NCBI GenBank assembly: GCA_022410635.1
Contig: JAJVDF010000230.1
Coordinates: 953,126 to 1,017,125 of the forward strand
DNA length: 64,000 nt
From: Tretioscincus oriximinensis
Taxonomy: Eukaryota; Chordata; Lepidosauria; Squamata; Gymnophthalmidae
Direction of reading: 5' to 3'
The stretch's first letter is position 1. Every line of letters begins with the position of its first letter. Below the pieces are notes generated by a model. It did no database searches, was not told the DNA's origin, and saw only the letters and a list, made by a program, of their open reading frames with translations. Positions 11,687 through 22,555 of the stretch are shown here, piece after piece. Made by a program: the position numbers and the translations under genes.

Positions 11687-13140
11687 ATTTTTCTGCCTTT
11701 CCCTATACCTAAAGGATCAGACCAATTTGTATATTTTTATTGTCCACTCATCCTCTGAAATCTTTAGGAATAGAAAAGGACAGAAGAGTGAATAAATACA
11801 CTGCAAGTATTGTTTGTTCCATCAGNATTTTAATGAAATAAAGTTTTCCAGTGATGAAGTTGGCAATGAGAAACTCTGTTCAGACAGAATTCAAGTTACT
11901 AAGGGAAAAGTATGAAAGTGGAGGTCAAGAGGGGCAAAAAGAAAAACATTGGTCTTGTCTTTTTATTTCATGTGTACAGAGATATCTTTAAAAGATTGTT
12001 CTGGTACAGGGCCCTGGTTGCTCAGAACACCTGTCATTTTGCACACATGGTCACTCCACTGGGAAAATCTATCTGCTGCAGTCACGGAAACCAGATAATT
12101 TTCAACTTAGCAAGGAGGCAAAGAAAGCAGCCACTCAGACTCTTATCTCAGTATAAGTTTAATAAGATGACACTTTGATAATATTAGTGGCTATGGAAGT
12201 TCCTTGCCCATATCTTTCACTGTTGTGATAGCAACAAGCTGTTTTCTGCTGCTAATGTTTTACTCAGAAAATTCACTTTTGGGCAAGCTAATGTGGAAAG
12301 AAAATAATCCATCATATTATTGTTGTTTTCTTTCACTGCGAAGGTGCACAGGCACAGGGTTCTCATTAGGACTAGGGAAGACTGATTTGTAGCCATTGAA
12401 TATTGAGAATGCAATAGTATTCAAGGCGAGTTTTAGGCTACACAAAGGAGGGCTAATTGGATTGGAAATATTTATGACATCATGTTTGACTAGTTTGTCA
12501 AAACCTTCCACTGATGTAAGCTTCTGCTAACTTATTCCACAGACTAACCACCCTCTAAATCAAAAAGATTTTTATAACTCAGATGTACAACTAGCCAAAT
12601 ATTTATATACAAGGGAATAATACATAAATGATAACAATTACATTAGCCAAAGACATACACACCAGCCTTCAGATCTTATTTTTCCACCTGTTTTATGAGT
12701 GACCATCAATAACAAAGCAAAATGCAAAATAAACACTAACAATCCATCTAAAATGAGCTCATGTTTACTTGACCCTGACTTATGAATGCCAAACCCAAAA
12801 GGAAAGTTTTGTGGCTCTTCTGGAAAGCTGATTCAAGTTTCATTGGACATAATTGTCCAGGGCATAATTGGACAATTAAGCTTTAAATAATTTTCTTCAG
12901 CTAATAAAAGGATTTTTAACACTTTAGTGATTACAATGAAACACTGTTCTTGGCTCTCTTGCAACAGTACTTCGTGTGTTTGGAATCTTGACTCATGTTT
13001 CCTGAAAGCTCTTCTTAAGAATACTTGGCTTGTTTCATCTTTCCCAGTTTGTAATTTTCTCTAATTCCCGCTCCTCCTTTACCCACACACATAATTCCCC
13101 CTCCTCCTTTACCCACACAAAACCGGGACGGGGGTGGGGT
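11687..13140. other. Intergenic; short CR1-like trace at about 12500-12570
   Basis: The stretch 'acttattccacagactaacc' near 12530 resembles the 'gtaaattccacaggccaatg' part of the CR1 copies, in minus orientation. Otherwise nothing is recognised. Confidence 0.4.
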
Positions 13141-13184
13141 GGGGGTGCGTGCTCGCGCATGCACACGCATGCATGTGCNCACAT

Positions 13185-13246
13185 ACGGACGCTTGTAGTG
13201 AGACAGGCAAAACCTCTCTTCTGCCTGTCTCACCACAAGCGTCCGT
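13185..13246. repeat. Hairpin 1, 24-bp arms, in alternating purine-pyrimidine flanks
   Basis: Arm 'acggacgcttgtagtgagac' plus 'aggc' (13185-13208) pairs with 13223-13246. Flanks 13145-13184 and 13247-13268 are rich in CA/TG/CG steps and can pair imperfectly with each other, which would lengthen the stem. Confidence 0.85.
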
Positions 13247-13268
13247 GTGTGCGCGTGTGTGCGTGCGT

Positions 13269-13466
13269 AGCTGCTCCAATGCTGGAGGCGGGGTTTCGCA
13301 TCAGGCAAAGCGTGTCAACTCGCCTTCAGCGGAGCAAAAACGCCTGGGTTTTTGACAGGAGAACAGAGCTGTCCTCCTGTCACAAACCCAGGCATTTTTG
13401 CTCCGCTGGAGGCGAGTTGGCACACTTTGCCTGATGTGAAACCCCGCCTCCAGCATTGGAGCAGCT
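13269..13466. repeat. 198-bp near-loopless palindrome, 99-bp arms
   Basis: Left arm 13269-13367 and right arm 13368-13466 are inverted copies with 8 differences (about 92%). Six are transitions, and three fall at CpG positions of one arm, as expected from methyl-CpG decay after the arms were identical. The centre is 'gaacagagctgtcctc'. The arms include 'ctggaggcggggttt' and 'gcggagcaaaaa'. Reading frames across this region are products of the palindrome. Confidence 0.93.
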
Positions 13467-13547
13467 ATGGCACGCTCCGAGGTTCCCTCCAGGACCCCAG
13501 AAAGCGTTGCCGGGCTGGAGCCGTCAGCTCTGTTGGCTCCTTTCCTT

Positions 13548-13610
13548 TAAAATCCTGGATTTTTACATTCCCTGATGCAGCATCGGGGAATGTAAAAAGC
13601 CGGGATTTTA
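13548..13610. repeat. Hairpin 3, 31-bp arms, one-base loop
   Basis: 13548-13578 pairs with 13580-13610, with three mismatches. The core is 'tttttacattccc' against 'gggaatgtaaaaa'. Confidence 0.88.
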
Positions 13611-13689
13611 TCTTAAAACCTGGAGGTGACCATATTTTAGTCCCTCAAACCAGGATTGTCTCACTTTCCCAGGACGTATGGTAACCCTA

Positions 13690-16401
13690 CACACTACAAA
13701 AATAATTATTTCCTGGATCTAGCCTAGATAATGCATAATAAAACAGTGCATGGTCAAGAACTTTAAATTCAGGGTGGATCACCACGAGATGTTTTTACTG
13801 CAATGGTACCTGCATCATGAAAGATCTGCCCTACTTCTTCAATGAAGTTCAGCAATCCACTCACTAAAAGGGCCTGTGGCTCCTGGATTTTTTTTATAAC
13901 TTTTTTTTTCTGGCTTCACTTTCGGCTGTTGTAGATTTGCTAAAAAGCTTTCATAGGGCATAATCTATCATGGAAACGTGTTAAGATATCGCAAGACTTC
14001 GAGGCTGGGTGTAAAAATTCATTGGCTCATGGNTTGCAGAGAATGCTGGGAATTATTTATGGGACATGTCATGTGATGAGAATACAAGGCAATGGGAAAA
14101 CAGGAAACAGTGTGGAATATTGAAGGTGTGTGGGGAGGCAATCAAAAATGGGTTATTCCAGATTTCAAGTAAATTCCAGAATAAAAGATATCATGGGGAG
14201 GGGACCTTAGAGTCAGTATGGGAGTGACAGCAAAAGGCCCATGGCATAGCCTTAGAGCTAAAGCATTACTCCTCAAAAACATTGGCCAGAATGGCCAGAT
14301 GAGGTCACTCACCCACTGAAATCTATCTGCCACAGATATATATCTCAGGTGCATGTCTGTCTGTCTTCTGCTGCTGCTTTCTTTTCATCCTGCTGATTTT
14401 GTCATGAGCACAGCAACAAGAGGAGTGGGGGTGGGGAGTGGGATTGGTGATCTGGACTCAGACTAGAAATAATGCGAGCACTCTAGTCTACTTTGGACAG
14501 GAAAGTCCTCAGAAGATCCAAAATAACAAAATTAATGAGGGTCCTATGCAAATGAAAACTGTGAAATAGGTCCTTAGTCATGCCCATTGGAAAAGTTGAA
14601 ACTAACATTTAGATAATTCAAACAAGTCACCTATACCAATTCAGTTGCTGACTCTCTGAAATTGTTCTGGAGTCTGCAGGATTCTCATACTTGGCATTAC
14701 TTGAGGGAAACCCTGGAGAATGCAAAACGATGGAGGATGACTTAAGGCAAAGATTTTTCTGTGCAACCCTCTTCTGTNCAATGCAAAAGGGTTCCACTCT
14801 TCTCTCTCATCATTCTCACAAAACCAGGAACCGGTCAGCATATTTCTTCTTCTGTTAGCTTGGTTTCTTGTATTTGCCTGGGCTGAGATATTGCTCATGT
14901 TAAAATGCAAACTCATATAGATAAATAAAACAGCACAGTTTCATTTTGTCTATTTTCTTCTTTCCTCTGTATTGTGAACATGAGCATCTGCCTCATATCC
15001 CATTTATATTGGAGCTGGGGCAGGGGGACTTCAAATTTTGCTCCAGTCATAGTCAGAAACTCTAATTATCTGATAGCTTCTCCACCAATGTGCCATCTCA
15101 ATAATTTCACTAAAAAAGATGGTTCTGCTAACAGCTAAAGTTTCACTCCTCACCTTTGTTGCCATCTAGCTCCTGTGTTGACATCTGGCACCCATGTGTG
15201 GAACAGTATCCTGGAAGCTGATTCTTCTCTTCTAGTTCACTATTTGAGGTGCTGGAACTGCTCCAGGTGGTTGCCAACCACTGATCTTTTGGCATATTTA
15301 CTGTTTTTGTCACTTTAGTAAGGCCCTGTCCTAATATGGATTTAGAGTTGTTGCTTTTAATAGTTCTCTACTCCATCAGAAAACCATTTATCAAGTATCA
15401 CATTTGGCTTTATTTTTCTCTACTGATACCTTCATTTGCAAATGTGTGACAGTAGCTTCTGCATAGGTGTGCCAGATATGTGTTAACTTGATAGGGTGTC
15501 CCACTGAACTTAATCTGTATTACTTCAAAGTAGAAAAAAGTGGTAAATACATGTGAAGAAAAATTGACAGCAAGTGGTGTTTGAGAAACTAATGCAAGTT
15601 TCCCTGAGTAAAGACAGAGAAGAGCTAGAGAGATTGCAGAAGAAGAAAGGGAGGAAGATGAGAAATTGGTGAGGCAGAGATTGAGATGGCACATTTCATA
15701 TAATGGGTTAAGCTAAGAAACCAGAAAGCATTCAGGTTCAGGGTGGAAGGAGGGCAGCCAAGGACATTGCAGTAGAACGTTCCAACACTGGGTCTCTGCA
15801 GTGAACTTCACACTCCTTGCAGCATTTATGAGATTTGTTGAGGACACTGAAAGAGGTAAATAATTTCTCACAGCTTTGCAATATTTATGTAGCCATGTGA
15901 CAGCATCTTAACCAAGGGCATCACTGCCACTATCGTCATGGATGATTGAGATGCCTCCGCATAATCACATAACACTGCAGCAGGGGACAATTTTAATCTC
16001 TCAGGCCATAGGGCTTTTTGATGTCTTGTCAATGGGTCTACAGTGTAGACTATCCATTTGAATAAAATTGGGATGTTTTCTCCCATCCCAGAAATGGTCC
16101 TCTCTTAACTTGCCAATCTCAAGTAGTAAAGGCCAATTGTTTACTAGAGCAGATCTCCAACATTTTTGTTTTTCTAGCTGACAATCTTGCTAATGTCTGT
16201 CCAAATGACAGCAACAGTAACTATTTCATTAAGGAGATAGATGACTCTAATAATTAGAATGGGGCAAAGAATCACATTGAGATGTTGTTAGTACAAATAA
16301 TGCTAGCAGGACAGAATCACATTCCAAAGATTGACAGGCATAGAAATGGCACATGTGCCCCTTGATTAAAAGGACTCCCTCCTGTGCTGGTGTGTGAAAC
16401 A
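13690..16401. other. Intergenic, nothing firmly recognised
   Basis: One SBS-like core, 'gaatgctgggaatt', occurs at 14041-14054. No exon, RNA gene or recurring repeat recognised. Confidence 0.4.
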
Positions 16402-16570
16402 ACTAACCAGGAAGTAAATGCTGAGCATGCTCAGTATGTGATTCTGCATGGTCTTGTGCNAGTGTTTTCTCATGGCATCCTGGTAATCCTGTTAAGGATC
16501 TGTACACGCAGGAAGGCTTCTCGCCTCTGTGGCTGCAGGCATGGCCATTTCGGGAAACATCAGNAAAAGA
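16402..16570 (+). repeat. Unnamed interspersed repeat with a central palindrome; inverted copy at 57080-57240
   Basis: From 'actaacc.ggaagtaa' through 'ctgagcatgctcag' (perfect 14-bp palindrome, 16421-16434), 'gtaatcctgttaaggatc' and 'ggaaggcttctcg' to 'ccatttcg', this matches the reverse complement of 57080-57240 at about 80% by eye. The short reading frames here have no recognisable domain. Confidence 0.8.
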
Positions 16571-18639
16571 ATATTCCAGGGCAAAGGACAGTTTTTCCAG
16601 CTGCATTGTAAAAACTCTGCTAACACGTGGAGTGGAGTCATCATGACAATCCTGCTATCAAGGTCTCCTGATCTTTTCATTCTAATGTCCCAGCGCTGAG
16701 AAGCAGACATCTACATTGTTCTTGGCATAGCAATCACAACCTGATTTCAACATGGTCACCCTCTCTAGGATCAAATCAACCTGAAATATGCTGAAGGAAT
16801 TGTTTTATCTGTGAAAACAAAACAGAATGTAGGTGCAGGTTTGAAATTTAACAAACACAGCCATGTATAATTGTCTCTTCTCCTGTTTACAATATCTGGA
16901 GAAGTTGCTGGTGTTTCTTCTAGTTGCCATCAGATTGATATTCTNTACTGACTCACAGCTTTCTTGCAGAAACAAAACTGCTTTTTCTATTACCTGCTTC
17001 TGTGGAGAAGATGAGGATCAAATCTATGGCCCCCTGCTTTTCAGGTTGCAGCTCTGTGCATGAGTTGCAGACTAAAAGATGGTTCAGTGTTCTGAACAAT
17101 GCACAGCTTCCCTGTCCTCATTTCATGCCGTCAGCTGACATCCATGTGGGTGGAAAATATCCCTGGATACTGCTTAAGAAGTGAAAAGATCAAAGCTATT
17201 GCTTTTATCCCCACCCTTGTTTCATAGAATCTACAGTTCTCTCTAGAAAACATTTATGAACGCCCTTCCCTTGTCTTCTGCTATGGTAGCTTCCCACAGA
17301 TGCTCACACTGCAGCAAAAGAGAATGGTTGCCTCATACTGCTTTGTACCTGGCCTCTGCACCCGCCATCTGCTCACTGTTTTTGCAGCTGTACCTGCATA
17401 GATTCCAGCAACCAACAGGGCAAATACAAAGGTAAAAGTCCTGATACAGTATCAGTTAATCTTATACCATCACAGTGTCTTGTTTTGCAGAGAAACGTGC
17501 ACTGTTCAGCATTTCTGAATCTTGATAAATGCTGAGGCATTCAAGTTTTATCTTGGCTGTCATAGCTACTGCAGTCCATAATCAAAGAAAATGCCATTCT
17601 CCCAGGACTCCAGGTTGCCTAAGGCTGGGTGAAAGGGTCTTATACATACAACGGCATCGCGCTTGCCAGCTATTTTTAGAAAAGTATTATGGATAACTGC
17701 AGCATGGAGCTTGAAAAGCAGCATTTTTTAGAACTCTCCAAAACCTAAAATGGCTATTAGGGAGAGAAACCTCTGTGATTTGGACCCAGGGTATTTAATT
17801 TTGAAAACTGGTTTTGAGGTTGCAGGAATAGAAATCATGCACATTTTATAGCTTCTTTTTAGCAGCATGCTGAGAGTACACTACTGTAAATCATTAATCG
17901 TTTAATAGTTAGAATCCTCTATTTTTCCAATCTTCCACAAGTTTTTCTCTGACATTTAATTAAGGTTACCACCATTAGCTCCAAACTCTACTGGATTTTA
18001 ATCTAAAAATCCTACTGTTAATAGCAGCACTGTAATTTTCTGTCTGTTAAATATGGATGAGAAAAGTAGTGGTAGAACATGACAGCTATGTTCCTATTCA
18101 TGCTTTAAGTTCTGGGGGACGTTTAAGTCTGACTCTGCAAATACTGCTGAATTTCAACTCTCATCTGCCTCAGCAAATATAATCAGGAATGAAAAGATAT
18201 GTCTTATTCACATTTGGCCAGCTGTTCAGCAATGCTTCTACCAGCCCAGAATGATATCTGAGCAACAGGCTTCTAAGACCATTTTCTGGACCATAATAAG
18301 ACTAAGCTGAAATTCAACCACTTGAGATTTAACATGTAGAAGGACACCAATTACTCACATTCTAATCAAGGTGTTAGAATCTTCAGAGATAATCCTTACC
18401 AATTGGTTTTATTAGCTGGAGAATTGTAGGTAATAAATTCCAATTTTTGGATTGAACCTCAGCCTTAAATACTGTATATTNTGAAGCTGTCACAATTAGC
18501 ATAAAGCAACAGGAGAACTTTTCCTTGCCAAATTTCTGTTAGAAGAGTAAGAACCAGTGTACAAGGAGAAGAGAAGCACCAATGGAAACCCCAGTCCTTT
18601 CCATAAAAATAAATGAGGTCAACAAGACTTTCAGTTACA
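16571..18639. other. Intergenic, nothing recognised
   Basis: No exon or RNA gene seen and no repeat shared with other parts of the window. Confidence 0.4.
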
Positions 18640-18950
18640 TCTCCATTGAAGAAGAAAAAGAACTTGGTTCTTATACCCCGCTTTTCTCACCTTTCAAAGG
18701 GACTCAAAGCGGCTTACAAGGATATATTTTGCCTGAAGGCTTTCATTCTATCTTCCCCACCAAGCTGTGGTGGTTCCCATGTATCTACTTGCAGTCAGTT
18801 GCAATTTCTTGCAATTCATGCTTGCGAATAGCTGGATTGGCTAGAGCTACAGGCTAGTGGAAGGTGCTCACCCCTCCCCACGTCCCACACAGGGCTTCGA
18901 AACCTGATCTCCCAGGCGAAAGACAAATCACTACATATCATGAGAGAAGA
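18640..18950 (-). mobile_element. tRNA-derived SINE (family B), minus strand
   Basis: The left end reads 'gaagaagaaaaagaact', the SINE tail. Next comes 'cttttctcacctttcaaagg' and 'gactcaaagcggcttacaag', the reverse of 'taagccgctttgagtccctt'. The head on the right contains a tRNA B-box-like 'ggtttcgaagccc' on the minus strand (about 18893-18906). The body 'gtgagcaccttccactagcc' is shared with 35183-35445 and 31274-31440. Confidence 0.75.
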
Positions 18951-20484
18951 AGTTGTTTTCTAGAAAGGAAAATGCACCACACCCTAATGGATCAGAGTTA
19001 AATGCAGGCAAATTTGTGTGGAAGCCAGGCAATCCTGTTATATCTTTAAAAAGGGACTGATTGTGCAGTTTATAGAGGGAAAAAGGACAAACTAGGGAAA
19101 AACTTGCTTCAGAAGAAGGACATCAAAGACTGACAAATCTGTCCTGAGCTGAACTGTCCCCATTAATGACAGCTTAATCCCCAGCAATAATGTTATCGTG
19201 CCATGAAATGCTCGATTATTTCTGCCTAACCAGCTTTAAAGAGGAAAGCAGAGTCAAACATTTGCTTCCAACCACTGAAGGCTGAATACGTGAAGACAAG
19301 AGATATAACATCCACATTTTTATAAAGTATATGGTGTAGATTTCCAAAGAAGGTTTTTGTCATGGTTGACTGCAGAGCTCCTCCAAGGGCACCTTTAAAC
19401 AGTTTTCTTGGCAGAGATGTAGAAGTGGGTTTGTCATTATCTCTCATCTACAGCTTCTCCCAGTGTGGATCTCNAGCTAGTTCTCAATCTGGGGTAGATT
19501 TCAGAGGAAGGGTTGCATGTCTGAAAGTCCCAGTGTATTTGCAATCAATGCTATTCAGTAGGAGAGGGAGATAATTTATTCCTATTTTGAAGAATGGTTC
19601 AATCAAGATTGCATGGCAAAAGGGATGCCTTTCCTCAGGCAAAGTGACAAATCTTTGGATGTTTAGCTTCACACTCTTCTTGTGATGATTAGGCTGACCT
19701 TTTAGAACCAGATGTTGTTTACCCCTTCAGGGCAACTACATACTCTTGCCGCAGAGCTCTTTTATCAATATTATGTGATGTAAGTGCAGACTACGTGCAG
19801 TACGTAGAAGACATACTGGAATGCAGACATTACGCTCCATATTCCAAGAGGGGTTCTTCTCTTACCTCCCATGAAAAATGGAGGTAATCTGCTTTCAGAG
19901 CCATTTGGCAAAGGGATTCTAAAATTCCTATCGGAAAATAACTTCAAGAAGAAATTGGTTCAATACCTATGATAATAAGCTAATAAAAATCCAAAGATTC
20001 TTACTGAAACTGATCCACACCTTTATCTCTAATAATTTTTAAAACGTTAGGCCAAACCTTTTGCACATCTCTTTAAGCTCTGCTTCCACATTTAGTTAAA
20101 GTTTCCCTTATAACTATTAATTTCAGCTGCAGGAAAGCAAGTGACATTTTGTTCAGCNTATTATAGTATGCATAAGACAATAATTTCTGCTTGTTATGCA
20201 ACTAAAAAGGTTAGTGTCCTGAGAGGCATACTCAGCAGGGACAGGGGGGGCGCTGTCCCAGGCAAAGGATGGGCAGAAGGCACAAACTGGATGCCTTTTT
20301 TGATGCAATGCTATTTTCATGCTTCTCCTATTGTTCTAGTTCCACTAAGAGTTTGTGGCAGAATTTGTTTGATGTGTTTTTAAAGTAGATGAATGATACC
20401 TAAACATTCACCCCAAGATAAAAAAAAAATTCTACCACAAACTTTTTAAAAAAATGCAGAACAAGAACAGTAGGAGGAGTACAA
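18951..20484. other. Intergenic, nothing recognised
   Basis: No exon, RNA gene or recurring repeat seen. Confidence 0.4.
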
Positions 20485-20692
20485 GAATAGAATCATAGAA
20501 TCATAGAATCATAGAGTCGGAAGGGACCTCCAGGGTCATCGGGTCCAACCCCCTGCTCGATGCAGGATTCATTAAACCATCCCAGACAGATGACTGTCCA
20601 GTCTCTGTTTGAAAACTTCCAGGGAAGGCGAACTCACCACCCCCTGTGGCAAACTGTTCCACTTCATTGTATTGAAAAACTTCAAACAGTCT
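20485..20692 (-). mobile_element. CR1 LINE, second subfamily with (ATAGAATC)n tail
   Basis: Three copies of 'atagaatc' at 20486-20512 followed by 'gtcggaagggacctccagg' and 'tccaaccccctgctcgatgc' are the 3' UTR and tail of a classic amniote CR1, minus strand. The copy is heavily 5'-truncated, only about 200 bp. Its tail and UTR differ from the (GAACATAA)n copies elsewhere here, so at least two CR1 lineages are present. Confidence 0.9.
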
Positions 20693-22144
20693 CAAAAGTC
20701 CAAGTTTGTTTTCAGTAAGTCATGGAAAATCAGATAATCTTTAAAAACTTTTTTAAAAATCTTAAAAATATATATTTTGCACACCGTAAAGAACAAAGGA
20801 TATTGTAAGTATGTAAGTAAGAGTTTTCTCGGAATTATGTAACTTGTTACAAATTTTGTGCTTGAGTATAATATTTTGCACACCTCTGGGAGCTTCTGTT
20901 GTAGAGCAAGATGTGTAAATAAATAAAATAGATCATCCCCAGTCCTGAACAATTAACTAAAAACCAGAAAAGCTGGCTTTGAACAGAACTAAAAAGCAGA
21001 AGAAATTGTTTTTTTCTGATCTAGTTCAATTCCTCTGGACTGAACCCAGTGTAAAAAGTGCATGTATGACTGCACCCAAGCAGTGTTAGCTTGTAGTTTA
21101 GTGTGGTGGTTAGAGAAGGAGGAAATAATGAGGGGGGTAAAAACAGAAAGGGAGGGAAGAAGTAATATTCTAAAAAGGTGTTTGGTGCATGAGATAACAG
21201 AAAGAAAATGAAAGGAGAAATGGAGTACAAATTTGCAAACCTTCCACAAAAAAGGAGAGGAGCTTCATGCAGTAGCTTATCCACCTTGATTGGAAAGGAT
21301 GCAGTGCTTTGATAAAGCCAGGCGTTAGTGTCCCCTTAGCCTCTACAAAGTCAGAGTAAGATCCGGTAATCCCTTGTTTAGGAGCCTAAGAACTCCCTCT
21401 GGGGTAAGCTAGGCATCTCCATCTGACTACTAAAGTTTGTCATCGTAGTCTAAATGGTATATGGAGGAATGTTGCTAAACAGAAAGGCTGCACTATTAGC
21501 TCATTTTCAGAGTAACATAAACCCAGCAATATGTTCAGTTCAACTTCCTTTACTAGGGTCACTTTGCTTTGACTGGATGCTGCATAGATTGAGATGCCTC
21601 TTGGTTAATCCCACTTTCAACAACAGACTTATGATCTGTGGGACTAATATTGAGCTGTCTCATAGGCAAATACACATCAGATCAAGCAGGCAAGGACACT
21701 GAGGCTTCTTGGTCCACTATAGCTATCTGCACACCAATAACCAATGCAGCCCCTTCCTTTAGTGTGTCAGAAGGTTCAACACTTCATTTTATGCAGACAA
21801 AATAGAATAGAGAAGTTCCAGAATCTGAGATTTCTTGGAGTTCTGCTTGACAGATGCCCAATACATTAGGATTACTAGATGGCAAAGAGAGGGCATTATC
21901 CAACAGAAAACTTCTTTCCCTCTCCAAACAGTACTCCATTGTGCAATGGATTAGGATCTGCTTCTTGTGAATGAGATTCCCATAGCAACCTTTCCCCAAA
22001 CCTGCCGAGTATATTACTGTTGTTTTGCTCCTCCTTCATGCCAGCAAACATTGACACATATCTTTGTTATTGCTTGTAGAACCTTTACTATAGCACACAT
22101 ATACTCAAATTAGAAGGCCAGCTTGCGATGCTATGGTAGAGTTC
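20693..22144. other. Intergenic, nothing recognised
   Basis: No exon, RNA gene or recurring repeat seen. Confidence 0.4.
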
Positions 22145-22151
22145 AGCATAG

Positions 22152-22555
22152 TAAGAACAAAAGAACAAAGAACCTAAAAGGAGCCCTGCTGAATCAGGCT
22201 GGAGCCCATCTAGTCCAGCCTTCTATCTCACACAGTGGCCCACCAATTGCACCTGGGCAGTCTGGAACAGAAAAAGGCAAAATCTTCACCTATTCCCGAT
22301 GCCCTGCAAATGGTATTTCAGGAATCCTGCCTGTTGTTCCATCTCAGAGGCAGCATCAAGACGTCCATCCTAGTAACGATTTATACCCTTGGTGTCCATA
22401 AGCTTGTCTAATCCTTTTTTAAAGCTATCCAGGCTGATAGCTACCACCACCTCTTCTGGAAGTAAATTCCACAGGCCAATGACCTTCTGGGTGAAAAATA
22501 CTTTCCATTGTCTGCCTTGACTCTTCTGCTAACAGTTTCAAGGAATACTATAGTA
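22152..22555 (-). mobile_element. CR1-type LINE, 3' part, minus strand
   Basis: Tail 'aagaacaaaagaacaaagaa' followed by 'aggagccctgctgaatcagg' and the same 3' UTR and C-terminal coding segment as 61379-61790, ending within the region encoding GLWNLLPEEV. Diverged and 5'-truncated. Confidence 0.88.

Larger units (their letters stand above)
13150..13689 (+). mobile_element. Candidate non-autonomous DNA element built from three hairpins
   Basis: Three inverted repeats follow one another: 13185-13246 (24-bp arms, 1 mismatch), 13269-13466 (99-bp arms, 8 mismatches, no loop) and 13548-13610 (31-bp arms, 3 mismatches, 1-nt loop). The block ends in 'ccaggacgtatggtaaccct', whose reverse complement 'agggttaccatacgtcctgg' resembles ends I associate with short foldback DNA transposons of amniotes. 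No matching left terminus or target duplication is evident, so it may be truncated or a composite. There is no transposase frame. Confidence 0.55.

Noticed and set aside
13015..13684. Overlapping reading frames on both strands
   Set aside because: They arise from the palindromes: both strands read similarly because the DNA is self-complementary. No known domain.
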